This document shows, one piece after another, positions 8,923 to 17,338 of a DNA stretch of 64,000 nucleotides (position 1 is the first letter of the stretch; each line of letters begins with the position of its first letter). The DNA comes from Cedecea neteri (GTDB taxonomy: Bacteria > Pseudomonadota > Gammaproteobacteria > Enterobacterales > Enterobacteriaceae), in contig NZ_CP009459.1 in the NCBI RefSeq assembly GCF_000758325.1, forward strand, positions 3,906,001 to 3,970,000. Direction: 5' to 3'. The notes beneath the pieces are model-generated. The model did not search any database and was not told where the DNA came from. It saw only the letters and a program-made list of their open reading frames with translations. The position numbers and the translations under genes were made by a program.

Positions 8923-10629
8923 TCAGTCCTGGGTGCAAACCTGGTTGCGTCCGTTCTGCTTCGCCTTGTACAACCGTCGGTCGGCAATGGACTGCAAATG
9001 TTCAAAATCATAATCATGGCGCTCATGGGCGCAGCTCACGCCAAACGAAGCGCTGATTTTAAGGCTCTGCCCGGCCTGCAAAAGCAGCTCTTTGGTATTG
9101 ATACGGTGCCGGATCCGCTCGGCAACGGCTGCCGCCTCTGGAAGCTTCGTGCCCGGCAGCAGCACGCAGAACTCTTCCCCGCCCACGCGCCCGGCAACAT
9201 CCTCTTCCCGAAGGGAGGAAGCCAGCAGCGCAGCAGCATGAGACAACACCTTGTCGCCGGCGTGATGCCCGTAGCGATCGTTAATGCCTTTGAAGAAATC
9301 GAGGTCCATCTGGATCACAGAGAACGGTTTATCCTCGCGCTGGCAGTCCAGCGCCATGCCGTGGGCGATATCGAAGAAGGCTCCGCGATTGTAGAGCCGG
9401 GTCAGGGTATCGTAATTTGCGCGCCAGCTTAACGTTTGCTGCAGCGTCAACATATTGCTCACCAGCCGCCGAATCACCCGCCAGGAGATGAACAACATCA
9501 GCGTAAAGAGTAGCCAGAGCAGCGTCAGCACAATGCTGATTCGACCAAATTCCCCCTGCACGCCCTCGCCGAGGGTATGCACTTTGATCAGCACGCCGTC
9601 AAAGTTCATCAGCTTCGCCCACGTCACGAAACGGCTGTCCATCCGCAGCTCGCCTTCTTCTCCGCTTTCCATGGATCGGGCAATCTCAGCCTGCTGTTTG
9701 GCATTAAACATAGGCCCCAGCGGCGCGCCGTCCGCTGCGGTGGCAATAAGCGAGAAATGCCTGTCAAACAGCATCACTGTGCCTTCATAGCGATCGTGCG
9801 ACAGCTCCTGAAGGAATGCATGCATCCCGCTGACAGGAAAATCCATCGCCAGCACGCCGTACCAACGCTGATTAAGATCCAGCGGAACAGAGGCGGTAAT
9901 AATCTGCCCATTTGGGCTGCCTGGGTTATAGGTATGCGTCCACTGCAGACCACGGCCTGGGTTGTTTTGCGGCGACTGGGCGCCAAAATAAGGCTGAGCA
10001 ATGAGCCGATAATAGAGCGACACAAGGCCCGGATCGTTTTCCGGCGGCGTACTTGAGAGGAAGAAGCCCGCTCGCGAAGCGTAGAACACGCGCCTTTGCA
10101 AGTCTCGTTTGTCGTCGGCAAGCTGCATGATGTAGCTGAATTCCAGTGCCGCCTCCAGCTCAGGATAAAGCCAGCGCTCATCCCGCTCGAGCACGTGGCT
10201 GTGGCTGACAAACTCGTCGGAAACGCCGTTAATCGGCATCCCGCGATTAATATCCAGCTTTATTTGCCAGTAAGGCTGCGTTCGCTGGACGGCGAAATCC
10301 GCCACCGTCTGACGTGAAATATCGGTGGAAATAGGAGACTGCAGCGCATAGTGCATGGTGTTGCGATAAAACAGCAGGTTATCAATGCTGTGCTGCAGCT
10401 GCCGGTCCAGCGCGGTGGCAATATTATCGAGACTATTACGCTGGTTAGAGATATAGGCGGATTCCAGCACCGCCACCTCACGCCAGGTCAGCAGCGTTGA
10501 GCAAAGAAACACGACGATAAAACAGAGGTTTACCACCCGCTGCGGTCTTTTATAGCGGCTTATAAACCGCTCAAATGTATTACCGATCAAGGGGGATACT
10601 CCCTGGCCGCGGTTATCAGTTCCTTCCAA
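8923..10629 (-). CDS. dgcQ: Diguanylate cyclase DgcQ (YedQ)
   Basis: DgcQ is an inner-membrane c-di-GMP synthase linked to cellulose control in E. coli and Salmonella. It has 568 residues: a transmembrane helix at about 33-50, a periplasmic sensor region to about 365, a second helix at about 368-388, and a cytoplasmic GGDEF domain at about 410-565. The active loop reads GGEEF, so it is predicted active. The inhibitory I-site RxxD (REED) lies five residues before it. The periplasmic region has diverged from E. coli far more than the GGDEF domain. It stands alone between the dsrA and yodC regions. Confidence 0.93.
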   Translation of the reverse strand: MEGTDNRGQGVSPLIGNTFERFISRYKRPQRVVNLCFIVVFLCSTLLTWREVAVLESAYISNQRNSLDNIATALDRQLQHSIDNLLFYRNTMHYALQSPISTDISRQTVADFAVQRTQPYWQIKLDINRGMPINGVSDEFVSHSHVLERDERWLYPELEAALEFSYIMQLADDKRDLQRRVFYASRAGFFLSSTPPENDPGLVSLYYRLIAQPYFGAQSPQNNPGRGLQWTHTYNPGSPNGQIITASVPLDLNQRWYGVLAMDFPVSGMHAFLQELSHDRYEGTVMLFDRHFSLIATAADGAPLGPMFNAKQQAEIARSMESGEEGELRMDSRFVTWAKLMNFDGVLIKVHTLGEGVQGEFGRISIVLTLLWLLFTLMLFISWRVIRRLVSNMLTLQQTLSWRANYDTLTRLYNRGAFFDIAHGMALDCQREDKPFSVIQMDLDFFKGINDRYGHHAGDKVLSHAAALLASSLREEDVAGRVGGEEFCVLLPGTKLPEAAAVAERIRHRINTKELLLQAGQSLKISASFGVSCAHERHDYDFEHLQSIADRRLYKAKQNGRNQVCTQD

Positions 10630-10708
10630 AAACCCCGGAAGAATGAAGTCTTTGCAGATTTTGCCACCTCGACAGCGCTTTGTCGAAGCTGGCCCACGCC
10701 GTGGGCGT

Positions 10709-10732
10709 AAAAAAACCCGGCAAAGCCGGGTT
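10709..10732 (-). terminator. Intrinsic terminator of yodC
   Basis: On the minus strand an AACCCGGC/GCCGGGTT stem with a 3-nt loop is followed by a run of seven T residues, 20 bp after the yodC stop. Confidence 0.88.
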
Positions 10733-10752
10733 CCGTTAAAAAACCAGACACA

Positions 10753-10932
10753 TCACGCCTGCTGATGCTCTCTGGTTTCCGCTGGCGCAAGGTCATCCTC
10801 ACGAAACGCCTCGCGCTTTACGCCGTACCCGTCGTACCAACGGCACTCCACCATGCCACTGGAATAACCCGTGACAATCATGCGCGGACCACCGTTTTTA
10901 CGCCGGACTTCATCGCTGACCACATAAACCAT
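10753..10932 (-). CDS. yodC: Small conserved protein YodC
   Basis: YodC is a 59-residue protein of unknown function (DUF2158-like). I chose the start at 10932 (MVYVVSDEV), which has GGAGG 5 nt upstream; a start at 10947 would lack a binding site. The segment GGPRMIVTGYSSGMVECRWY matches E. coli YodC and recalls the fold of short beta-barrel proteins. It is monocistronic and ends at a good terminator. Confidence 0.92.
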   Translation of the reverse strand: MVYVVSDEVRRKNGGPRMIVTGYSSGMVECRWYDGYGVKREAFREDDLAPAETREHQQA

Positions 10933-11024
10933 AGCCGCCTCCGGCATTAGGGGTGAAAACCTCTAAAGGTATAGCCAATGGTCAGCGTTTTTTCCTGGCT
11001 AAAGCGTTATTTTTTATCTCGAAC

Positions 11025-11939
11025 TTAGTGTGAAGTGCCGCCGCGAAGGTGATTTATGCCGTTCACCACCAGCAGCACAATCCCGCCCGCAATAAAGCCG
11101 AGCACCAGGTTGGCAAGCGTCGGGCCGGCAAACTCAACCACGCCGCCAAACTGCCCCATCCATTGCTCAATACCGTGATGCAGCACCGGCACGCCGTGCA
11201 CCAGGATACCGCCGCCGACGAGGAACATCGCCAGCGTCCCGACAAACGTGAGGATCTTCATTAGCCAGGGAGCAAGAATAAGCAGCCCTTTCCCCACGGC
11301 CTGTGCCAGCGCCGCACGCTTATCCGCCAGCCAGTATCCGAGATCGTCAATTTTCACGATCATCCCGACCAGGCCGTACACGCCGATAGTCACCAGAATG
11401 GCGATACCCGCCAGGATGAGTACCTGATTCAGCAGCGGCGCTTCCGCCACAATACCAAGCGTGATGGCGACGATTTCCGCCGAAAGAATAAAGTCCGTGC
11501 GCACCGCCCCTTTCACCTTATCTTTTTCAAAGGCCATCGGGTCCTGGGCGGCAACGACTTCCAGCCTCGCCTGCTTTTCCTCCGCGCTTTCTTTGTGCTT
11601 TCTCGCCTGCAGGCTGTGCAGCACCTTTTCCACACCTTCAAAACAGAGAAACGCCCCGCCCACCATCAAAAGCGGCGTAATTGCCCAGGGCGCAAAGGCG
11701 CTGATCACCAGCGCCAGCGGCACCAGGATAAGCTTATTGAGAAACGAGCCCTTTGCCACGCTCCAGACCACGGGCAGTTCCCGATTCGCGCGCAGGCCAG
11801 AAACCTGCTGAGCATTCAGCGAGAGGTCATCGCCCAGGACGCCCGCCGTTTTTTTTGCCGCGAGTTTGCCCATAACGGAAATGTCGTCCAGCAGCGTGGC
11901 GATGTCGTCGAGCAAAGTGAGTAAGCTACTTCCAGCCAA
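11025..11939 (-). CDS. yedI: Inner-membrane protein YedI (DUF808)
   Basis: YedI is a conserved multi-pass inner-membrane protein of unknown function. I chose the TTG at 11939: it aligns with the E. coli start ([20 protein letters not shown]), has AAGGA upstream, and gives 304 residues against 305. An ATG-initiated extension of 26 residues lacks homology. Several hydrophobic segments lie between about residues 70 and 300. Divergent from yedA. Confidence 0.92.
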   Translation of the reverse strand: MAGSSLLTLLDDIATLLDDISVMGKLAAKKTAGVLGDDLSLNAQQVSGLRANRELPVVWSVAKGSFLNKLILVPLALVISAFAPWAITPLLMVGGAFLCFEGVEKVLHSLQARKHKESAEEKQARLEVVAAQDPMAFEKDKVKGAVRTDFILSAEIVAITLGIVAEAPLLNQVLILAGIAILVTIGVYGLVGMIVKIDDLGYWLADKRAALAQAVGKGLLILAPWLMKILTFVGTLAMFLVGGGILVHGVPVLHHGIEQWMGQFGGVVEFAGPTLANLVLGFIAGGIVLLVVNGINHLRGGTSH

Positions 11940-12111
11940 AATATCTGTCCTTATTGATGTCGATACCCAAGAGTATGAAGCAAAAAGCGCGCCGCGAAAA
12001 ATCGCCGCGCTTGTCAATAAAAATTAACATTACATCAACAAGTATAAAGCTCGCTATCCGCCCGCTTTTGGCGTTAACTGTCGGCCTGAAACTGGTGTCT
12101 GGTGAGGGATT

Positions 12112-13029
12112 ATGCGAGCTCGTTCTGGTCAATTAGTGCCGCTGATAGCGGCGCTGTTTGCGTTGTACATCATCTGGGGTTCAACCTATTTGGCGCTGGC
12201 AATCGGGGTAAAAACCTGGCCGCCGTTTATCCTCGCCGGAACGCGATTTATGCTTGCTGGTTCGCTGCTGATGGGCATTCTGCTGCTTCGCGGCCATAAG
12301 CTGCCCAAACTACGCCCGACGCTTAACGCCGCCCTGATCGGCGTGCTTCTGCTGGCCGTCGGCAACGGCTGCGTCACGGTGGCCGAGCACCAGCACGTCC
12401 CTTCCGGCATTGCCGCCGTCATGGTCGCCACAGTGCCGCTGTTTACCCTCTGCTTCAGCCGCCTGTTTGGCATTAAAACGCGCAAGCTGGAGTGGCTCGG
12501 CATTGCCATTGGTCTTGCTGGTATTGTGCTGCTGAACAGCGGCGGTAATCTCAGTGGCAATCCCTTCGGCGCTGTTTTAATTCTGATTGGCTCCCTGAGC
12601 TGGGCGTTTGGGTCGGTTTACGGGTCGCGCATTGAACTGCCCGAAGGCATGATGGCCGGGGCGGTGGAAATGCTGGCGGCCGGGATTGTGGCGCTCAGCC
12701 TCGCGGCGCTCACCGGCGAACGGCTGACAACGATGCCGGACACCTCCGGCTGGCTGGCGCTGGGCTATCTCGCGCTGTTTGGCTCGATGATCTCCATCAG
12801 CGCCTATATGTACCTGATTCGAAACGTCTCCCCGGCGGTGGCTACCAGCTATGCCTACGTTAACCCGGTGGTGGCCGTGCTGCTGGGCACCACCTTTGCG
12901 GGAGAAAACCTGTCGGCGATTGAATGGCTGGCGCTGGGGATCATTATTTTTGCCGTGGTGCTGGTCACGCTGGGGAAATACCTGTTCCCGGCCAAACCGG
13001 TGGTTGAGGCATGTGAAGTAGAAAAATAG
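12112..13029 (+). CDS. yedA: EamA-family transporter YedA
   Basis: YedA is a DMT-superfamily permease with ten predicted membrane helices and two EamA repeats. It has 305 residues, nearly the E. coli length, with the repeat motif NVSPAVATSYAYVNPVVAVLLG near the end. The substrate is not established; amino acids or metabolites are usual for the family. Convergent with vsr, whose stop begins on the base after the yedA stop. Confidence 0.93.
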   Translation: MRARSGQLVPLIAALFALYIIWGSTYLALAIGVKTWPPFILAGTRFMLAGSLLMGILLLRGHKLPKLRPTLNAALIGVLLLAVGNGCVTVAEHQHVPSGIAAVMVATVPLFTLCFSRLFGIKTRKLEWLGIAIGLAGIVLLNSGGNLSGNPFGAVLILIGSLSWAFGSVYGSRIELPEGMMAGAVEMLAAGIVALSLAALTGERLTTMPDTSGWLALGYLALFGSMISISAYMYLIRNVSPAVATSYAYVNPVVAVLLGTTFAGENLSAIEWLALGIIIFAVVLVTLGKYLFPAKPVVEACEVEK

Positions 13030-13530
13030 CTATTCAGCGGCCAGCCCTTGCTGGCCGCTATCGTTTCGCTGATGAATCCCGGTCACGTTAATTTCCGCGC
13101 TATGCCCGCCGCTGCAAATCCACTCTTCCAAACGTTCACATACCGCCCGGCCGCTCATTTTCTCACGGCCACGCAGAGCGCATTCCCAGACAATTAAAAC
13201 CCGCCAGCCCTGCGCCAGTAAAAGCGCCGTGTCTCGCTTATCCCGCACAACGTTGCGCCCTATCTTTTCCAGCCAGAACTCGGTGCGCGTGGCCGGGACT
13301 TTAAACAGATGGCAGTCGTGATGATGCCAGAAACAGCCGTGGGTAAAGATAACGCAGCGGTATTCATCCACCACAAAATCAGGTTTGCCGGGCAGCGCGG
13401 CATCCTGCACGCGAAAGCTAAACCCGCACTCGGCCAGCAGCCCGGCAAGACGTTTTTCAATGGCGGTGTCACGCGTGGCAATCGCCCGCATGTTTTTACT
13501 GCGTATCGCTTTGCTGTGTACATCCGCCAT
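13030..13530 (-). CDS. vsr: Very-short-patch mismatch endonuclease Vsr
   Basis: Vsr nicks 5' of T in T:G mismatches that arise by deamination of Dcm-methylated CCWGG sites. It has 166 residues against 156 in E. coli, with a slightly longer C terminus. The N terminus (MADVHSKAIRSKNMRAIATRDTA), the catalytic Asp in PDFVVDEY and the zinc- and DNA-contacting segment FTHGCFWHHHDC are intact. It lies downstream of dcm on the same strand, with its own GCGGAG binding site. In E. coli vsr overlaps the end of dcm; here 12 bp separate them. Confidence 0.97.
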   Translation of the reverse strand: MADVHSKAIRSKNMRAIATRDTAIEKRLAGLLAECGFSFRVQDAALPGKPDFVVDEYRCVIFTHGCFWHHHDCHLFKVPATRTEFWLEKIGRNVVRDKRDTALLLAQGWRVLIVWECALRGREKMSGRAVCERLEEWICSGGHSAEINVTGIHQRNDSGQQGLAAE

Positions 13531-13542
13531 TTTTTTCTCCGC

Positions 13543-14952
13543 TTAGCGCTTTTTCACCGCCTGCTTGATCACCGGCTCCAGCAGCTTAGCCACTGCGGCA
13601 AACGCGGGAACGACGACGGAGTTGCCAAACTGCCGATAAGCCTGAGTGTCAGACACCGGGATGCGGAACGCTTTTCCTTTCGGCGCTTCAAACCCCATCA
13701 GCCTGGCGCACTCGCGCGGCGTCAGGCGACGCGGCCTGTTCACCTGATTATCAGGATGGTTAAAATCAGCCTCGCCCAGCGCCATGTCCCAGCCGCGATC
13801 GACCAGAATCTCCGCGCCATCTTTGAAATAACGAGCCGACAGCGTTCTTGCTACGCTGGCCGGGTTCTTCGGGTCAACCAGGCCGTAACCAAAGCCGTTG
13901 CCCTTGGCCTGATGCTTTTTCGCGTAGTTATAGAGGTATTTCCACAGCGTCGGGGTCAGCACATATTTCGCGTCAACCTCATCGTCCAGCAGCTCACCAA
14001 AGGTCGGGCGGCGGGCCGGATAGAAATCGCTCAGTTTCGCCAGCGTCACCGCCGTATCCAGTTTCAAATCGCGGCGCGTGCCGACCAGCACAATGCGCTC
14101 CCGGTGCTGCGGCAGGAAGTTTTTACCGTCGACAATTTTCGGATCGTCACGCCCGGAAACAGCAGCATCGGCCACGTCGTAACCCAGCTCGTCCAGCGTC
14201 TGCATGATAATGCGGAACGTATTGCCTTTATCGTGGCTCTTCAGGTTCTTAACGTTCTCCAGCACAAAAACAGGAGGGCGTTTGGCGGCAATGATCCGCG
14301 CCACATCGAAGAACAACGTGCCCTGCGTTTCGCAGGCAAAACCGTGCGCGCGCCCAAGGGCGTTTTTCTTCGACACGCCCGCCAGCGAAAACGGCTGGCA
14401 GGGGAAACCGGCCAACAGCACATCATGGTCGGGCAAGGTGGCCTGGATGTGGGCCGTCGCCTGCTCGTCCGTGACGTCGCCCCGGTTGCTGAGCGTCACG
14501 TCTCGGATATCTTCATTGAACTGGTGCTCTGCCGGGTCACAGTACCAGTTTGCTTTGTAGGTCCTCACCGCGTATTTGTTCCATTCGCTGGTAAACACGC
14601 ACTGGCCGCCGATGGCCTCAAAGCCGCTGCGGATCCCACCTATGCCGGCAAACAGGTCGATAAAACGAAAAGCATAGCGCCCGTGATGCGCCGGTGGTGA
14701 CGGCAGCATACTTTGCAGCATCTGCACTTCCACTTCGGTTAAACCGCGTGGCGCGGACTTGCCGTTATACCAGCGGTTCAGCGACTCACGCGTCCAGTCG
14801 CCTCCGACCTGACGCAGGCGGAGCGCAACGGTTTTTTGATCGTAGATTTCAAGTAAACGGCTGACCAGCGCATTGTCTTCTTCTTGCTGAGTTTGTTTGT
14901 GGCGCTGCGCCTGAAGGGAGAGGTGTTCTGCTATCGCGTCAAGATCGTTCAT
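13543..14952 (-). CDS. dcm: DNA cytosine-5 methyltransferase Dcm
   Basis: Dcm methylates the inner cytosine of CCWGG. It has 469 residues: an N-terminal extension of about 85, then the C5-methyltransferase core. Visible motifs are I ([16 protein letters not shown]), IV with the catalytic Cys ([11 protein letters not shown]), VI (FVLENVKNL), VIII ([10 protein letters not shown]), then the target-recognition region, and IX-X ([24 protein letters not shown]). It is an orphan methylase with no restriction partner and is cotranscribed with vsr. Confidence 0.97.
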   Translation of the reverse strand: MNDLDAIAEHLSLQAQRHKQTQQEEDNALVSRLLEIYDQKTVALRLRQVGGDWTRESLNRWYNGKSAPRGLTEVEVQMLQSMLPSPPAHHGRYAFRFIDLFAGIGGIRSGFEAIGGQCVFTSEWNKYAVRTYKANWYCDPAEHQFNEDIRDVTLSNRGDVTDEQATAHIQATLPDHDVLLAGFPCQPFSLAGVSKKNALGRAHGFACETQGTLFFDVARIIAAKRPPVFVLENVKNLKSHDKGNTFRIIMQTLDELGYDVADAAVSGRDDPKIVDGKNFLPQHRERIVLVGTRRDLKLDTAVTLAKLSDFYPARRPTFGELLDDEVDAKYVLTPTLWKYLYNYAKKHQAKGNGFGYGLVDPKNPASVARTLSARYFKDGAEILVDRGWDMALGEADFNHPDNQVNRPRRLTPRECARLMGFEAPKGKAFRIPVSDTQAYRQFGNSVVVPAFAAVAKLLEPVIKQAVKKR

Positions 14953-15020
14953 CGTGAACCAAAAATGGGAAAAGGGAGTGAAACTGTATCACTGATTTGA
15001 CCCAGAAAGAATGAAAACAG

Positions 15021-15036
15021 CCCGCACAAATGCGGG
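15021..15036 (-). terminator. Hairpin after yedJ
   Basis: A CCCGCA/TGCGGG stem with a 4-nt loop lies 10 bp after the yedJ stop. On the minus strand it is followed by CTGTTTTC, a modest T-tract. Confidence 0.7.
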
Positions 15037-15045
15037 CCGGAAGGA

Positions 15046-15741
15046 TTAAGCCTGTGATTTAAAACGCTGCAGGACCTGCTCGTCCACCTGCAGGTAGTCA
15101 CCTTTCAGCTCGGCACACAGTTTGGCCATATAGCCGACGAGGAAATCCGCATTGTGCCGCGCCAGCGCGCGCCCGGCTTCGGTTTGCATTGATTCAGGCA
15201 GGCGCAGAAGCTTTTTCTGGAAATGGTCCACCGAATACTGCGTATCGTCCAGCTCCCGACGATCCGCCAGCGGATCGTCGCTGTCAAACAGCGAACGCCC
15301 TAACGCGCCGGAGACATAAAACACCCGCGCCAGACCTATCGCCCCCAGAGACTCCAGCCTGTCCGCATCCTGCACCACTTTCGCCTCCAGCGTCTGCGGT
15401 GCGATAGCGGCGCTGAAACTGTGGGCCCGCACCGCATGGGCTACCGCGTCATACAGCTCGCGGGGGAAATCCGGGAAGTGCGTTTCCAGAATACGCAGCG
15501 TCTCCTGCGCGGCCTGCGTTGAGGCCAGATGGCGCTCCGGGTGGTTCTTGGGCAGGTTAACGATGTCATGGAAATAGCAGGCGGTCAGCACCACCAGCCT
15601 GTCCGCCTCCGTCCCTTCCATAATATGCTGGGCGGTTTTCCATACGCGCCGAAAATGCGCCACGTCATGGGCTTTGTCATCCTGCGCCCAGTTCTCAATC
15701 AAATACTGCTCAAACTGCTGCTGCCAGCGGGCAATCGGCAT
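15046..15741 (-). CDS. yedJ: HD-domain phosphohydrolase YedJ
   Basis: YedJ is a soluble HD-superfamily hydrolase of unknown substrate. It has 231 residues, as in E. coli. Metal ligands are visible in HDVAHFRRVW, the central HD pair in CYFHDIVNL, and the late Asp in AKVVQDADRLESLGAIG. It is followed on the same strand by a terminator hairpin before dcm. It marks the right end of the E. coli-like block; the next gene belongs to an accessory operon. Confidence 0.92.
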   Translation of the reverse strand: MPIARWQQQFEQYLIENWAQDDKAHDVAHFRRVWKTAQHIMEGTEADRLVVLTACYFHDIVNLPKNHPERHLASTQAAQETLRILETHFPDFPRELYDAVAHAVRAHSFSAAIAPQTLEAKVVQDADRLESLGAIGLARVFYVSGALGRSLFDSDDPLADRRELDDTQYSVDHFQKKLLRLPESMQTEAGRALARHNADFLVGYMAKLCAELKGDYLQVDEQVLQRFKSQA

Positions 15742-15790
15742 ACACGTACTCCTCTTCTCGTGAAAAGCGCCAGTCTGAGTATAACCAGAT

Positions 15791-17326
15791 TTATGACAGG
15801 ATTATGACCTCTTCGCGGAGCACATCCACCACGGCCTGCGCCGTCGCCGCAGCCAGCAGCTTCTCGCGGAAGGATTCATGCATCAGTCGTCGGGCTAAAA
15901 CTGAGAATATCCGCATATGCTGTGCCTGCTCCTGTTCGCTGAGCGTGAGCATAATCACCAACTGCACGGAAACGCTATCTCCCCAGTCCAGCGGATCTGC
16001 CAGGCGCAGTACGGAAATACTGCTGCGGGAAATCGCAACAGATTTGCAGTGCGGAATGGCGATGGAAAAGCCCAGCGCGGTGGTAAAGACCACTTCACGC
16101 TGCCAGATAGCCTGTTCGGCAAGCGTCGCGGAGTGCGCTCGCCGCTGAACGGCAAGGTTATCCGTCAGCCGCTTAATCACCTCATGCTTATCACCCAGTT
16201 TTTCATCCAGAAATACCAGGGCCGGGCTAAACATGCCTTCTTCTTCGCCCGCAGCCACAGTAATCCGCTTTTCGCACTCAAGCTCATACCAGCGCTGCGC
16301 TATACCATCGGGAGCCGCCAGTACAAACCCGTGCCCGGCCCCCAGCAAATACTTCCCCTCTCCGGCGGCAAAAAGCGGCTGCGTTGAGGACAGGCATAAT
16401 AGCGGTGTCGCAAACGCCCGGGCGAGTATTGCGGTATGGGACGTTTCGCCGCCTGTCGGCATCACAATCCCCCGCAGAAATGGCCCCTGCAGCATGAGTA
16501 ACTGGCCCGGCGTCAGCACGCCATCGCCAATTATCAGCGCGTTATCAATCAGCTGCGGCAGCCCCAGCCGCGGGTCACCGGTCAGTTCAGCCGCAATCCG
16601 CAGGCCCAGGTCAAAAACATCCAGCTCCCGCTGACGCAGATATTCACTGTCGCTTTGCCGGAAAGGCTCTCGCAGTACGTCCACCGCTTTCGCCAGCGCG
16701 GCGAGCGTATTGCGTGCGTAATGCTCTTCCAGCAGACACTCTTCAATGGTTTCATCCTCCAGAAGCTGGCTTTGCGCATCCAGGATCTGTGCAACTTCAC
16801 CCGCATGCTGGCTAATATCTTCCCGTAAACGCTGCCGCGCAGCCTGCAGGGCGACGATCAACCGCTGTTGCTGCAGGGGAAAAGGTTCCTCCTCGTGCTG
16901 ATGCGCCAGCGCGTGGAGATCGATCTGCTCAACAAAAACGGCCTTTGCCAGCGCCGCCCCCGGGCTAACGCTCTTCCCTTGCCAGACAGGAGATAGACTT
17001 CGGGAAAGGAACACCGGCAGCGGTTGCTCTTCTTCAACGGCGGCTAGCGGCGTGTCACTTTGCGCAAATTCATGCTCAATAAAATGGCCGAGCGCCTGCC
17101 GGGCCGCCTGCTCGTCTGGCCCCTCTATCAGCAACCGGCACTCATCGCCTCCGGCAACATCTGCCCCCACCAGCGCCAGTACGCTCTTTGCATCTCCCTG
17201 ACGTGATTTGGTCTGGTTCACTAGCGTCACCGAAGAAATAAAACGTGAAGCCTGCCGCTCAAGCGCGCTGGCCGGTCTGGCGTGAAGCCCGTTCATCAGC
17301 GGGCAACGAAATAACAATGTCTGCAT
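15791..17326 (-). CDS. PTS phosphotransfer fusion: HPr, EI N-domain, IIA(Fru), without EI C-domain
   Basis: Three phosphotransfer modules sit in 511 residues. They are HPr (1-85, active His15 in NGLHARPAS), the EI N-terminal phosphohistidine domain (about 110-350, active His near 297 in GGETSHTAILAR), and a fructose/mannitol-type IIA (about 365-511, active His near 426 in IAIPHCKS). Full multiphosphoryl proteins carry a further EI PEP-binding domain of about 300 residues between EI-N and IIA. That domain is absent, so this protein should not accept phosphate from PEP itself and probably draws on the general EI/HPr. DhaM shows a comparable truncated EI. It is the last gene of the operon, 12 bp after the mannosidase gene, and would phosphorylate the IIB at 21145-21459. 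Confidence 0.85.
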   Translation of the reverse strand: MQTLLFRCPLMNGLHARPASALERQASRFISSVTLVNQTKSRQGDAKSVLALVGADVAGGDECRLLIEGPDEQAARQALGHFIEHEFAQSDTPLAAVEEEQPLPVFLSRSLSPVWQGKSVSPGAALAKAVFVEQIDLHALAHQHEEEPFPLQQQRLIVALQAARQRLREDISQHAGEVAQILDAQSQLLEDETIEECLLEEHYARNTLAALAKAVDVLREPFRQSDSEYLRQRELDVFDLGLRIAAELTGDPRLGLPQLIDNALIIGDGVLTPGQLLMLQGPFLRGIVMPTGGETSHTAILARAFATPLLCLSSTQPLFAAGEGKYLLGAGHGFVLAAPDGIAQRWYELECEKRITVAAGEEEGMFSPALVFLDEKLGDKHEVIKRLTDNLAVQRRAHSATLAEQAIWQREVVFTTALGFSIAIPHCKSVAISRSSISVLRLADPLDWGDSVSVQLVIMLTLSEQEQAQHMRIFSVLARRLMHESFREKLLAAATAQAVVDVLREEVIILS

Positions 17327-17338
17327 AGGGATAGCGCC

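Noticed and set aside
13309..14700. 463-codon frame antisense to dcm
   Set aside because: dcm is intact with all methyltransferase motifs on the other strand; the antisense frame is an effect of codon bias.
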